64,000 nucleotides of DNA from Hydrogenophaga flava NBRC 102514. Lineage in GTDB: Bacteria; Pseudomonadota; Gammaproteobacteria; Burkholderiales; Burkholderiaceae_C. A model generated the notes under the pieces. That model was not told where the DNA came from, did not search any database, and saw only the letters and a program-made list of their open reading frames with translations. Position 1 is the stretch's first letter. Each line of letters begins with the position of its first letter. Below are positions 1-8,461 of this stretch, in pieces. The translations under genes and the position numbers were made by a program. The stretch is taken from the NCBI RefSeq assembly GCF_001571145.1, contig NZ_BCTF01000020.1:1-64000 (forward strand). The letters are read 5' to 3'.

Positions 1-1
1 C

Positions 2-844
2 TCTTGGGAAGCGTGGCTTCGGAGAAACGCTTTCGAGCGAAATTGGCTCCAAGCGACACCTGGGGACATGAACAAATTCCTTGGTGATCGGCATCACCTG
101 GCTGATCAGACCATCGGTGTAATCCGTTGGCACCTCAAGTCCATTTACGCCTGGCTACACAGGGAAGGCCATGCTCTGGCGAACCTCGCACTGAACTTGG
201 CCTCGCTGGCCCGTTCACCCAGGGCAAAGACGCCGTGGTTCGTGCCCACCTATGAGCAATTGCAAAGAATGATGGAATTGCCTGATCCTGTCAGCCTCGA
301 CGGGATACGCGACCGAGTCATGCTGGAACTGCTTTACGCAACTGGGATTCGCTCGCACGAGCTGCTGAGCATGCAGGTGCATAGTGTGTGGCCATCTGAA
401 CGCCGAGCGGCAGTCGTGGGCAAGGGGAACAAGGAGCGCCTCGTGGTCTTGAATGAGTCGGCCGCGAAGTGGCTCAGCTACTACCTAAAAGTCGTACACC
501 CAAGGCTCTTGCGCAGACGACGCCTGGCAGCCCTTCCATCCGGGGGAGACAGGTGCGTTTTTCCGTCAACGAAAACGCCAGCTTCTTTGAGCTACGGCAC
601 GCTACGAGCTCGGATCAAGGAATATGCGTTGAAGGCGAACATGCCACTGCTTACAGCCCACACACTCCGTCGAGCCTTTGCGACTCATCTGTATCAAGGG
701 GGAGCAGATCTGCGATCTATTCAGCTTCTTCTGGGCCATGCCCACTTGGCCACTACCACTTTGTATACGCAGGCACTGACGCCACGATTGCACGAAATCA
801 TCGAACGACACCACCCCCGTGGGCACCTGTACGGTCGACGATGA
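2..844 (+). CDS. Tyrosine recombinase / phage-type integrase, 5' end outside window
   Basis: Site-specific DNA recombinase that cuts and rejoins DNA through a tyrosine nucleophile. The frame stays open from base 2 with no stop before the ATG at 68, and the upstream residues read like an N-terminal core-binding domain, so the gene starts outside the window. The catalytic set is visible: Arg in ATGIRSHELL (nt 350-352), Lys in VGKGNKER, HTLRRAFATHL (H-x-x-R), the LLGHAHL histidine and the nucleophile in LYTQ (Tyr at nt 764-766). It resembles XerC/D-like or transposon-type recombinases rather than the large P4-type integrases. Whether it belongs to the ICE further right or to a separate element cannot be told. 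The active-site residues seen look intact. Confidence 0.85.
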   Translation, partial: SWEAWLRRNAFERNWLQATPGDMNKFLGDRHHLADQTIGVIRWHLKSIYAWLHREGHALANLALNLASLARSPRAKTPWFVPTYEQLQRMMELPDPVSLDGIRDRVMLELLYATGIRSHELLSMQVHSVWPSERRAAVVGKGNKERLVVLNESAAKWLSYYLKVVHPRLLRRRRLAALPSGGDRCVFPSTKTPASLSYGTLRARIKEYALKANMPLLTAHTLRRAFATHLYQGGADLRSIQLLLGHAHLATTTLYTQALTPRLHEIIERHHPRGHLYGRR

Positions 845-1149
845 GCAGTTCACATCAAATAGATGTTTTGTCGGCCCGTCCTGAAGCCAGTTATCTCCTC
901 GCAACATCATGAAAAGTGTTGCTTACCGCCAGAGTAAAACCAGAGTCAGGTATAGGCTGGGGCCGGTCGTTCGTTCAGCAACGCTGAGTGCCGGCAGCAG
1001 CCAGAACCGGCTGTTCGACTTCGGCCCGGCTCTGTGACTGCTGTGCCCCAGGAGCTGGCGTTGGATCTGGTCGCAAGGTCCGACTCGGCGCGGCAAGCGA
1101 GGTGCTTGCCCATGTCAGTGCTCTCTCGGCGCCAAGTGGCGATACCGAC
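845..1149. other. Non-coding/decayed stretch between recombinase and IS remnant
   Basis: No gene is supported here. It probably holds the eroded 3' part of the IS5-type transposase whose recognisable part begins near 1150. Open frames on both strands have no recognisable protein. Confidence 0.4.
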
Positions 1150-1707
1150 CCGTTCGATGCTTGGCCCACGCCGATGTGGCACATCCTGTCGAAGTACCAC
1201 GGCTGCCCCTTGCTGCTTTGCTTCATCTTCGGGTCGCGCTCACCGCTGCTGTTTTTGGCCGAGCTCGGTGCCTCAATCAAGGCGGCATCCATCACCGTGC
1301 CGCTTTTGATCATCACGTCCTTGGCGCTCAGCAAGTCGTCGACGGTCTGCAGGCTCTGGGCGACACAGCTTGTGCTTCTCCAGCACATGCCTGAACCGCA
1401 GGATCGTACTCTCGCCAGGCAACCGCTCGCCCCAGTCTTCGAGCCCCGCGAACTCGCGGGACACTGGCATGTCGTGCAGCGCCGTTTCCATGGCTGGATC
1501 GCTCAGCGCGAACCAATGTTGCATGAGGTGAATGCGCAGCATGGTCTCGGGTAAACACGGCGGGCGTCCGCGCTCGCCCTCTGACAGGTACGGCGACGCC
1601 AGCGCTACCAGGTCCGCCCACGGCACGACATTCTCCATCTTGTCCAGGAACTCCCGGCGCCGCTTTCGCTTGGCCGTCATTCCCAGGCCCAGACTGTGCT
1701 GCTTCAT
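1150..1707 (-). pseudogene. IS5-family transposase remnant, frameshifted and truncated
   Basis: The first frame, starting at 1707, reads as the N-terminal part of an IS5-type DDE transposase, with RGRPPCLPETMLRIHLMQHW and then LPGESTILRFRHVLEKHKL. Around 1370-1390 the family pattern moves to another frame and continues with LQTVDDLL, a DAALIEAPSS stretch containing a presumed catalytic Asp, ERDPKMKQSSKGQPWYF and HIGVG. After about 1150 the similarity stops, so the C-terminal half with the remaining catalytic acidic residues is missing. It is therefore a dead remnant, frameshifted and 3'-truncated. I did not find its terminal inverted repeats. It marks the region as accessory DNA with a history of insertion. 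Confidence 0.8.
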
Positions 1708-2038
1708 GGACCGTATCGTCTCAGCCCCTCACGCTGATGCTATGCGCGGCATGGGGCGACTTATGCACTATCCCTGGCGCGTGCTCTGTCGCAGTTCTGC
1801 CGCACACGCCTGGCCCGAGTTCGCACGAAGATGCCCTACTGGCCTGATCAAGCCCCGCGCTACCGACTCGTCTTGGGGAGGGCTCGCGTATTGGCTCGGC
1901 AAGCTGGGCGGCAGACTGAAAGTTTTTACACGGGGAATGCTGCTCGCGTGCCCCACTGCGCACAGTGGTCGCTGTACTATCAGCCCACGTTACTGACAGA
2001 ACTAACAAGCCCTCGTCACCCCGGCCCCATGGCTGTTC
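1708..2038. other. Intergenic stretch without recognisable gene
   Basis: Between the IS remnant and the 76-bp tandem repeat I see no recognisable gene; the open frames on both strands look like chance. No promoter or hairpin stands out. Confidence 0.4.
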
Positions 2039-2190
2039 CTTCAACTTAGCTCAAACCACTTTTACGGGGCGATAGCCTCACTTACCTGCGTCGAACAGAA
2101 AGACGACGCGTTTACTTCAACTTAGCCCAAACCACTTTCACGGGGCGACAGCCTCACCTACCCGCGTCGAACAGAAAGACGACGCGTTTA
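2039..2190. repeat. Tandem direct duplication, 2 x 76 bp
   Basis: Two head-to-tail copies, 2039-2114 and 2115-2190, each running from CTTCAACTTAG to GACGACGCGTTTA. They differ at five positions, and at all five copy 1 has T where copy 2 has C. The pair ends 56 bp before the ATG of the next gene, so it may carry promoter or operator copies. Confidence 0.9.
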
Positions 2191-2246
2191 TCAGACTTGC
2201 CGAGGACGGATCGACCGAACGCAAGAGCAAATGGAGAACTTAGACC

Positions 2247-2618
2247 ATGAACACGCCTGACCACCAGCGTCATGCCGCGCAGTGCCGTCACAAACTGACC
2301 ACTGCAGCGAAGGAGCGGTACCACACCGAGCTCTGCTGTCGCTTTTCTGCCAGCCCCAAGATGCTCGCCACGGATCTAAGGAGGTTCGTCGGCTCGGAGC
2401 GCCAGCGGGTGGCGGCTGCCACCACCCAGCTGAACTCGGTGCACGGGCTCGACCTCAAGGAATCCACCCTTCGCACTTGGCTGCGACAGTGGTATCGCGC
2501 CCAGCCTGCCACCAAGGCAACGGTCTGGCCGCGATATGCGGGTTTCGCCGCGCCCATCCAGGTCCTGCTTGTGGAGACTCCCGTTGCAGACGCCATGGTG
2601 GCTCAGGCTCGCTGCTAG
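2247..2618 (+). CDS. Hypothetical protein, 123 aa
   Basis: I do not recognise the family. The ATG at 2247 follows a plausible ribosome-binding site (GGAGA, 9 nt upstream), and the frame sits just downstream of the 76-bp tandem repeat. The protein is basic and mostly hydrophilic; a middle segment (HGLDLKESTLRTWLRQWYR) looks like a helix-turn-helix or transposase-style helical pair, which would fit a DNA-binding protein, but this is only an impression. It ends shortly before the NYN-domain gene and could share its transcript. There is no signal peptide or membrane segment. Confidence 0.45.
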   Translation: MNTPDHQRHAAQCRHKLTTAAKERYHTELCCRFSASPKMLATDLRRFVGSERQRVAAATTQLNSVHGLDLKESTLRTWLRQWYRAQPATKATVWPRYAGFAAPIQVLLVETPVADAMVAQARC

Positions 2619-2711
2619 CCAGGCCCCACGGCCCCAACAATCCGGCCTCGGTACTCTAGGTTGATCCAGGAGCGCCGATGGACGATTCTCAATCAACCTT
2701 CTACTCACACT

Positions 2712-3629
2712 ATGGAAAACAAGCTCTGCCGCATCGCCGTGTTCTACGACGGCACCTACTTCAGCAAGGTGTCGAACTACTACCTGTACCAACACGAGCG
2801 GCGCGCTCGCATCAGCATCAAGGGCCTGCACGACTTCATCTGCGCCGAGGTCGCGTCGAAGGAAAACCTCGACTCGCGACACTGCCAGATCGTGGACGCC
2901 TCCTACTTCCGCGGACGCCTGACCGCGCAGCAAGCCTTCGAGCAAGATCGCCTGATGTCCGAGCGCACGTTCGAAGACGTGCTGATGCGCGCCGACATCA
3001 CGATGTTCCAGCAGCATCTTTCGACCCACAGCGACGGCACCCTCGAAGAAAAGCGCATCGATGTCTGGCTCGCACTTGAAGCCTATGAGATGGCGACCCT
3101 CAAGCGCTACGACGTTTGTGTCCTGTTGACCGGTGACGGTGATTTCGTCCCGCTGGTCCGCAAGCTCAATACGCTGGGTTCGCGCGTGATGCTCCTGGGC
3201 TGGGATTTCTCCTACGAGCGCGAGGGCAAGACCTATCGCACGTACGTCTCGTCTGGCCTGATCGAGCAGGTCAACTACCCCATCTTGATGGACAAAGTGA
3301 TCGATGCTCGAGACCGGCGCTCTGACCCCGTAGTAAACAATCTGTTCCTGCCTCGCGTCGCTGAGCCCAGCCCTCGGCCGCCGGCGCGGCCCACCTTGGT
3401 CGATGGCGAGCTCCGTCAGGGCACGGTGGTCAACCTTCCTGCGGACAAACCCTACGGCTTCATCAAGCCTGCCGGCGGAGGAGACAACCTGTTTTTCCAT
3501 GCGACCGATACCGTGGGCGTGGAGTTCCTGTCTCTTTCCGTTCAGGACCGGGTGTTGTTCACCATGGTGATGGGTGATCGGGGACCGGTGGCCCGCAGCG
3601 TGCAGTTGGATCCATCCCCACAGGAATGA
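2712..3629 (+). CDS. NYN (LabA/PIN-like) nuclease domain fused to a C-terminal cold-shock domain
   Basis: Predicted RNA-acting protein of 305 residues. Residues about 8-190 form an NYN domain: AVFYDGTYF near the start (Asp13), RIDVWLALEAY in the middle and LLTGDGDFVPLVRKL, the aspartates expected to bind metal in PIN-like nucleases. After a proline-rich linker (about 215-230), residues about 235-295 read as a cold-shock/OB domain, with KPYGFIKP and LFFHATD matching the two nucleic-acid-binding motifs. I chose the ATG at 2712; the frame opens earlier with TTG at 2661 but the extension lacks family-like sequence. A cytoplasmic role in RNA cleavage or RNA quality control is inferred. The target is unknown. 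Confidence 0.8.
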   Translation: MENKLCRIAVFYDGTYFSKVSNYYLYQHERRARISIKGLHDFICAEVASKENLDSRHCQIVDASYFRGRLTAQQAFEQDRLMSERTFEDVLMRADITMFQQHLSTHSDGTLEEKRIDVWLALEAYEMATLKRYDVCVLLTGDGDFVPLVRKLNTLGSRVMLLGWDFSYEREGKTYRTYVSSGLIEQVNYPILMDKVIDARDRRSDPVVNNLFLPRVAEPSPRPPARPTLVDGELRQGTVVNLPADKPYGFIKPAGGGDNLFFHATDTVGVEFLSLSVQDRVLFTMVMGDRGPVARSVQLDPSPQE

Positions 3630-3667
3630 GGTGACGGCAACGGGTCTCGTTGTCATCGCACTCTAAT

Positions 3668-3712
3668 CCCATTCGTGTGGGCGCGGACCACGCGGCATGC
3701 GAATGGGTTTTT
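3668..3712 (+). terminator. Terminator-like hairpin after the NYN-cold-shock gene
   Basis: CCCATTCG (3668-3675) pairs with CGAATGGG (3700-3707) and is followed by TTTTT. The loop holds a nested GTGG/CCAC pairing. It lies between the NYN gene and a possible 31-residue ORF, so it may end transcription or act as an attenuator. Confidence 0.6.
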
Positions 3713-3748
3713 CAACCGCGTCCTATCGGACGCACCGAGGAAATTTTT

Positions 3749-3844
3749 ATGAAGTTCTTTCGCTTTCTGCGCGCCGTTGCTGCCACGGTGGTACTGATCA
3801 TCGACTCGGTTACCAAGGCCGGCAAGATCTGGGCGTTTGCCTGA
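3749..3844 (+). CDS. Possible small peptide, 31 aa, hydrophobic
   Basis: An ATG at 3749 is preceded by GAGGAA at suitable spacing and opens a 31-codon frame: a basic start (MKFFRFLRAV), a hydrophobic core (AATVVLIID) and a short polar tail. This looks like a single-pass membrane peptide or a small amphipathic peptide. I do not recognise it. It lies just after the terminator-like hairpin behind the NYN-cold-shock gene. The good ribosome-binding site is the main support; the short length keeps confidence low. A toxin-like or leader role is possible but unsupported. Confidence 0.35.
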   Translation: MKFFRFLRAVAATVVLIIDSVTKAGKIWAFA

Positions 3845-4410
3845 GGATTTGACGCTTTGAGTTGGACAACTACCGGAGATGCCAGACAGCCCCACCACTT
3901 GCGATGAGCGGGGCAGACGAACGATACCCTTCAACCGAGACCGGACGGGACAACGGCGGCAGCCCGTGCGATGGTCTGTACTTGCAGAACATGCCGCAAA
4001 TTGCTCACCTCAGCGTGGTTGCTGCAGCGACCACTAACCCACAAATCGCGCTCAGCGCAATCGAGGTGCCGGAAAATGAGCTCTTCTGCGCCTCGATCTA
4101 ACTCTTAGACCAGCGTCGCAGCCTGGTCTGATCTGGCTCCGTATTCCGGTGACTTGCAGCCCGACTCTCCAGTTCAAACGCGCAAATCATTTCGATACAC
4201 CGCGCTTCGCAAACGGGAAAAGCAACTGACCACCGCATTGCTGCCGTTCGCGCACCACTTTCCTCAAGACTGAACGTCGACTTTATTGCGCTCACCGTGA
4301 GTTGGCCCGCCGGCAGCCACTGGCTCCTAACGCTGCAAAGTTGCCGTACAGGTAACGCTATTCCAACACTTCGCGAACTCTCGTACTGGTGCAGTCTCGT
4401 ACCAAGCGCA
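3845..4410. other. Long intergenic stretch
   Basis: About 565 bp separate the small peptide from the end of the minus-strand envelope operon. Open frames here (3862-4101 plus, 4098-4493 minus) have no ribosome-binding site or family resemblance that I can support. No clear hairpin or tRNA was seen. The base composition looks lower in GC than the flanking operon. Confidence 0.4.
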
Positions 4411-5451
4411 TCACGAAGAGGGTGGCGCCAGGCGTCCGTTGTAGAGAAAGTCTTCTGCGTCATAAATCGTTTCGTCGGAGAAACCCACCGCAACTTTCAC
4501 CGTGATGCGGCCAGTGTTGGTCTGCTCGGCCTTGATGTGCGAGATACCGGCATCGCGCGAGAACGCCACTCGCTGTTGGCCGGTGCGGATATTGCGCACC
4601 ACCACTTTTTTGATGCCGTCTTCCTTGGCCACCGTGATCGGTCCCTTGGGGGTGTCGTACAGGTAGAAGCGGTTGCGGAAGTTCGACTCTTCGGAACCCC
4701 TGATCAGGCTCATCTCCAGCCGGGTGGGCAGCAACTGGGCTTTGTCCACGTCGTAGAAGCCAATCTCGTAACGGGCCGGTTCCAGCGATTGAGGGACATG
4801 CCGGCGCACGACCACGAGGCGCGATGCCTCGATGTCGGCGCGCTGCGTCCATGCCAGGTGCCATTTCTCAGGCAGCAGCCTGGTGGCAATGCTCGTGGTC
4901 GGGAAATACGTGAATGCGCTGCTGCTGCGCAGAAGTAGGATGCCCCGGGAGCTGAGGTGGTAGTCGTAGGCCGCCGCGGTCGGGCCATCCACGGGCGTGA
5001 AACGCCACTCCCCTCGAAAGCCCTCCAGATGGCCAATGGTATCGGGCTGGCCAGACTTGATGAAATGGACCCGTCGCACGACGTAGTCCTGAACCCCGCT
5101 GCCCTTGACCAGGTACGTTGCCCAGCCGGTGACACTGAAGCCGCCGACTTCGACGATGGGGGAGAGTGGGTCCACGTAGCGCACGTTGTGGTCGTGCTCC
5201 CACCCGAAGCGCCATGCCTTGAAGCCGGACTCCTGCGCGGTGAGGTGCCAGACGGTCTGTCGGGTGATGTTGGCCTCTGGCCGGGCGGCGCTTGCCCAGG
5301 TTCCGTCGGAACGAAGAACCTGCTTGTCGCCCTTGAAATCCTGCCTGGTGATGTCCTGGCTAACCCGTATGACCGAGTCTTCCCCGTGAATGGTGACACA
5401 GCCGGACATCAGCGCAGGAACGCCCAGGAGCCATTGTCGGCGATTGATCAT
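4411..5451 (-). CDS. Putative lipoprotein of the ICE envelope operon, 346 aa
   Basis: The start at 5451 has a good ribosome-binding site (AGGGAG, 5 nt spacing). The N-terminus MINRRQWLLGVPALMSGC has a lipobox ending at Cys18 and a twin-arginine-like pair at residues 4-5, so export with lipid anchoring is predicted. The rest is soluble, with many aromatic and beta-prone stretches, and I do not recognise a family. It is the last gene of a minus-strand operon with the transglycosylase fusion, a secreted protein, DsbC and a PH-domain membrane protein. A role in the cell envelope, perhaps tied to conjugation, is inferred from these neighbours only. Confidence 0.7.
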   Translation of the reverse strand: MINRRQWLLGVPALMSGCVTIHGEDSVIRVSQDITRQDFKGDKQVLRSDGTWASAARPEANITRQTVWHLTAQESGFKAWRFGWEHDHNVRYVDPLSPIVEVGGFSVTGWATYLVKGSGVQDYVVRRVHFIKSGQPDTIGHLEGFRGEWRFTPVDGPTAAAYDYHLSSRGILLLRSSSAFTYFPTTSIATRLLPEKWHLAWTQRADIEASRLVVVRRHVPQSLEPARYEIGFYDVDKAQLLPTRLEMSLIRGSEESNFRNRFYLYDTPKGPITVAKEDGIKKVVVRNIRTGQQRVAFSRDAGISHIKAEQTNTGRITVKVAVGFSDETIYDAEDFLYNGRLAPPSS

Positions 5452-5501
5452 GTTTTCTCCCTGATGCAATCTCCGACACTACCGGAGTGCTGCAGCCGTG
5501 C

Positions 5502-6431
5502 TCAGGCCACTGTCAAAACGATCAGGATGATGGAGGCGACCATGCTGACCTGGCGAACGCCCATCCACAAATCAGCCGTGGCAATCCGCCCATCGGCGTA
5601 CTGTCTCCACATCGCCAGCAGCATGCTGGCGCAGATCAGGAAGGTGATGGCCACGGTCAGCATCTGAATGGTGTTTCGAAGCTGGGACATTGAAACGCCC
5701 GAGCCGTTCTCGAAGCCTGCCTCCACGGCCGAAGAGAGCGACATGCAGTTGCCGTAGCCATCGGTCAGGCAGTTCTGGAGCGCGGTGTTCGGTGTCTGCG
5801 GGGTGAGGGTCCACCCGGTGCCGGGATTAGGTGAAGGAGAAGGGTTGGTCATGGGCGGACGGGTCACGCCGTCGATGCGGTCGGCCATCTCGCAGATGGA
5901 GGTGCCGTTGCGGTCGTTGAACCCTTCGCAGCGGCCGGAGCGGATCATGGTCAGGCAGTTGCCCACCCCCAGCTGGACACAGGCCAGGACCATGCTCGGA
6001 GTGACTGGACGGCCATCGAAGGTGGTCATTGCCGCCAGTTGTGCTGGCGCGGTGGTGCGCAGAGCCTGCGACATCACGGTCGCCCAGGCGTTGACCTGGT
6101 CCTGCAGGGGCAGGTTGCGAAACTGCTCGGTAGTTATGGGCGGTCTGATGCTGGCGATGTTGGCCGTGTTCATCTGCAGCACGCCGTAGCAGCACGAGCC
6201 GTTGTAGACATCGAGTCGCCCACCACTCTCGAACATGGCCAGATTGCCGATGGCGTTGGCATAGTCTCGCAGCTGAGAACTGGCGTTGGGCGAAGCGAGA
6301 ATGGCTGCGGCCACCTGATCGGACGTGACACGGGTATTGCTCTGGGCCCATGCGATGGTGGACACCAGGGCGAGCGCGCAGGTCAACGGCAAGAGCACCC
6401 TTCGCAGCCAAAGTGACATCGCAGCCATCAT
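5502..6431 (-). CDS. Transglycosylase-like secreted domain fused to DUF3262-like membrane tail
   Basis: A 309-residue protein with a signal peptide ending near AWAQS. The first half contains AMFESGGRLDVYNGSCCYGVLQM, which fits the Glu-Ser start and GxxQ part of lytic transglycosylase (SLT) folds that open peptidoglycan. The last 75 residues (VEAGF..GSGVSMSQLR, then two hydrophobic segments with WRQYADG between them) resemble the small DUF3262/PFL_4701 membrane protein encoded at 40234-40467 in the same window. ATG overlaps the stop of the preceding gene by 4 bp, so the two are translationally coupled. Cys-rich stretches in the middle fit the neighbouring DsbC. Domain names are by eye. Confidence 0.65.
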   Translation of the reverse strand: MMAAMSLWLRRVLLPLTCALALVSTIAWAQSNTRVTSDQVAAAILASPNASSQLRDYANAIGNLAMFESGGRLDVYNGSCCYGVLQMNTANIASIRPPITTEQFRNLPLQDQVNAWATVMSQALRTTAPAQLAAMTTFDGRPVTPSMVLACVQLGVGNCLTMIRSGRCEGFNDRNGTSICEMADRIDGVTRPPMTNPSPSPNPGTGWTLTPQTPNTALQNCLTDGYGNCMSLSSAVEAGFENGSGVSMSQLRNTIQMLTVAITFLICASMLLAMWRQYADGRIATADLWMGVRQVSMVASIILIVLTVA

Positions 6432-7099
6432 GCGCCCTCTACGACGATAGCCCTGCGGCAGGCCGACACCTCTTTGCCATACTGGATCACCCTGAAGTAC
6501 CCCGTGTTGGTCTGGACATCAAAGGCGAACTCCGTGTGGTTCTTGGCCAGCGGCGTGTCGGGGTTGTTGTCGATGTGCAGGTAGCAAAAGCCCGCAAACT
6601 CCTTCATCACCGGTTGTGGCGTGTGGCCGACGTGGACCCGGGCCAGGCACTTGGAGAACATGTCCACCACGTTCTTGCCATTCAGGGGTGGCTCGCAACG
6701 GTCAAAGTCCATGACGCTCAACAGGGAGAACGTCAGCACGGAGTTCCTGGCGCTTCGCGCCTGGGCCAGCAAGACCCCCACGCTGAAGGCGGGTGCCTGA
6801 TCGAACGAGCGCTTGACCTCATCGGACCACACCGCAAGAGCTGCCGCGTAGTCCTTCGACAAAGGCCTTGCGCCAGGTTTGGGAGGGTCCTGGAAGCGCA
6901 CCTCGCGCATTGGTTCCCACTTCAAGCCCGCCGGGAATTTGACCTGATCGGTGCTCGTGGCGCGCACTCCGCCTCCTTGGGCGCGAGCGCTGGTAGCCAG
7001 GCCACAGATCGATGCCGCGACGAACATCAGGGACCACAACAAGGCATGCAAGCCGCGTTGCATGACGAACGGAATTTTGGTCGGAATGGTCGAGTGCAT
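6428..7099 (-). CDS. Secreted hypothetical protein of the ICE envelope operon, 223 aa
   Basis: The start at 7099 is supported by GGAGG 5 nt upstream. The first ~40 residues form a signal peptide (hydrophobic run LLWSLMFVAASICGL, cleavage likely after SARAQ), so the protein is probably periplasmic. The mature part has several cysteines (FDRCEPP, SKCLARV, GFCYLH, SACRRA) that could form disulfides with the help of the DsbC encoded just upstream. I do not recognise the family. It overlaps the following transglycosylase fusion by 4 bp, so both are probably made from one transcript and act in the same compartment. Confidence 0.65.
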   Translation of the reverse strand: MHSTIPTKIPFVMQRGLHALLWSLMFVAASICGLATSARAQGGGVRATSTDQVKFPAGLKWEPMREVRFQDPPKPGARPLSKDYAAALAVWSDEVKRSFDQAPAFSVGVLLAQARSARNSVLTFSLLSVMDFDRCEPPLNGKNVVDMFSKCLARVHVGHTPQPVMKEFAGFCYLHIDNNPDTPLAKNHTEFAFDVQTNTGYFRVIQYGKEVSACRRAIVVEGA

Positions 7100-7137
7100 G
7101 GTTTCCTCCGGCTGAATTGATCTGAAGACCCGCCACT

Positions 7138-7902
7138 CTAATGAGGCAAGCTGGCGGCTTCCAGTTCGCTCATGAACACCTCAGGGGGTGTAGCGCCGAC
7201 CAGGCGCTTGCCATTGGCCAGGAACACTGTGGGCGTGTTCTGGATGCGGTACTTTTCGCCAGCCTTGAGGATTGCCAGTAGGCCAGAGGTGTCGCAGTCC
7301 TGCTTGCCGCCCATGGGCCTGCTGCCGGCCATGATGGCGCGCCACGCTGCGCCGCGGTCCTGCGCACACCACGCGGTGCGAGCCAGGGGGACCGACTCGG
7401 GCGAGATCACAGGGAACATGAACTTGTAGACGGTGACGTTGTCCAGCTGGTCCACGAACTTGGTGAATACCTTGCAGATGGGGCAGTTGGGGTCTTCGAA
7501 GACGGCGAGCTTTCTGGAGCCGTTGCCCCGGACCTCCTTGATCGCATGCTGCAGGGGCAGATCACCGAAGCCCACCCGGTGCATCTGCTCCATGTGGGCA
7601 GCCGTGAGGTCCTGTCGCTGCTGCATGTCGATCAGTGCCGCTCCAGAAAACCCGTACCGGCCCGACTCGTCCACGTAGAAGATCTCCGAGCCGACTTCGA
7701 CCGCATACATGCCGGCAATCGGGGTGCTGCGGATGGCGCCGGGCTTGACCTTGCCCTGGGTGTTTCGCTCGATGGTGGCGCGCAGCTGCGTGGCCTTGGG
7801 TTCCGCAACGGCGTTCTGTGCGATTGCAGTGCAGGACATGAGAAGGCCCGTCACTGACATCAGAAGAGATCTGCGCAGTTTGGAGAGTTGAAGCGTTTTC
7901 AT
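7138..7902 (-). CDS. dsbC: DsbC-type thiol:disulfide isomerase
   Basis: Periplasmic disulfide isomerase of 254 residues. A signal peptide (LLMSVTGLLMSCTAIAQ) is followed by the DsbC N-terminal dimerisation region (ATIERNTQGKV, GMYAVEVGSEIFYVDESGRY) and then a thioredoxin fold with the active site DPNCPIC, cis-Pro loop NTPTVFLANG and the end VGATPPEVF. It differs from housekeeping DsbC mainly in sequence; the CPIC pair varies the usual CGYC. ICEs of this class often carry DsbC-like proteins that fold cysteine-rich mating-pair proteins. It is second in the envelope operon, after the PH-domain gene. Confidence 0.85.
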   Translation of the reverse strand: MKTLQLSKLRRSLLMSVTGLLMSCTAIAQNAVAEPKATQLRATIERNTQGKVKPGAIRSTPIAGMYAVEVGSEIFYVDESGRYGFSGAALIDMQQRQDLTAAHMEQMHRVGFGDLPLQHAIKEVRGNGSRKLAVFEDPNCPICKVFTKFVDQLDNVTVYKFMFPVISPESVPLARTAWCAQDRGAAWRAIMAGSRPMGGKQDCDTSGLLAILKAGEKYRIQNTPTVFLANGKRLVGATPPEVFMSELEAASLPH

Positions 7903-7937
7903 GGTGGTGGGCTGGGGAAGAACTGGAACAGGGAGCG

Positions 7938-8423
7938 TCAGAAATCGAATGCCCGAACACCCCGCTCGGTGCGGCGAATCTCGACCGCATGGCGAATCTG
8001 TTCAGAGACGGCCACAGGGTTGGCCACGGCATTGACGAGCAGGGTGGGGCAGGTGGCGTCGGTGCTCTGGATCACGACTTGGCCACGGCCGAATATGGAC
8101 TGCACAAGGGTGCCTTTGACGGAGATGTCCTTGACCCGGTATAACTCGACGGACTCGACGTGTTTGACCAGGATGCCGCTCTCTTCGATGAAACGCTGGT
8201 CGGTCAGGCTGTACCTGTGGCGCGCGGTGCGCAGATAGCGGTAGCCGGCGTAGAGGACAGGCAACACCAACCAAAACGTGAGAACGGCGATCAGGTAGAC
8301 GCCGGCATTGCTGACCTGGCCCTCGCTGGCGCTCCAGAGCACGTGGGTCTCGCGCACCTGAGCGCCGACACGCATTGGTTCCGGTGCGCCTCTGGCAAGG
8401 AGATGGGGATCGGGTTGGTCCAT
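7938..8423 (-). CDS. PH-like (bPH2/DUF304) domain membrane protein
   Basis: 161 residues. A hydrophobic segment near residues 42-65 (VYLIAVLTFWLVLPVLYAGYRYL) anchors the protein in the membrane, followed by the bacterial PH-domain pattern HRYSLTDQRFIEESGILVKHVESVELYRVKDISVKGTL and later FGRGQVVIQSTD. This matches the YdbS/YdbT type of bPH2 proteins, whose function is poorly known. It is the first gene of the minus-strand envelope operon ending at 4411, and its start lies 39 nt from the conserved hairpin element at 8462-8497. A link to conjugation is inferred only from position. Confidence 0.75.
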   Translation of the reverse strand: MDQPDPHLLARGAPEPMRVGAQVRETHVLWSASEGQVSNAGVYLIAVLTFWLVLPVLYAGYRYLRTARHRYSLTDQRFIEESGILVKHVESVELYRVKDISVKGTLVQSIFGRGQVVIQSTDATCPTLLVNAVANPVAVSEQIRHAVEIRRTERGVRAFDF

Positions 8424-8461
8424 GGCTTCAATCTATGAAGAAGGGCAGGGCCTTGCACCTC

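Noticed and set aside
2376-3656. 426-residue open frame on the minus strand opposite the NYN gene
   Set aside because: It is antisense to the clearly coding NYN-CSD gene, its sequence has no family resemblance, and GC-rich codon bias creates such shadows.
3862-4101. 79-residue plus-strand frame
   Set aside because: TTG start without a ribosome-binding site, random-looking composition; not supported.
4098-4493. 131-residue minus-strand frame across the intergenic stretch
   Set aside because: It overlaps the end of the lipoprotein gene and has no ribosome-binding site or family resemblance.
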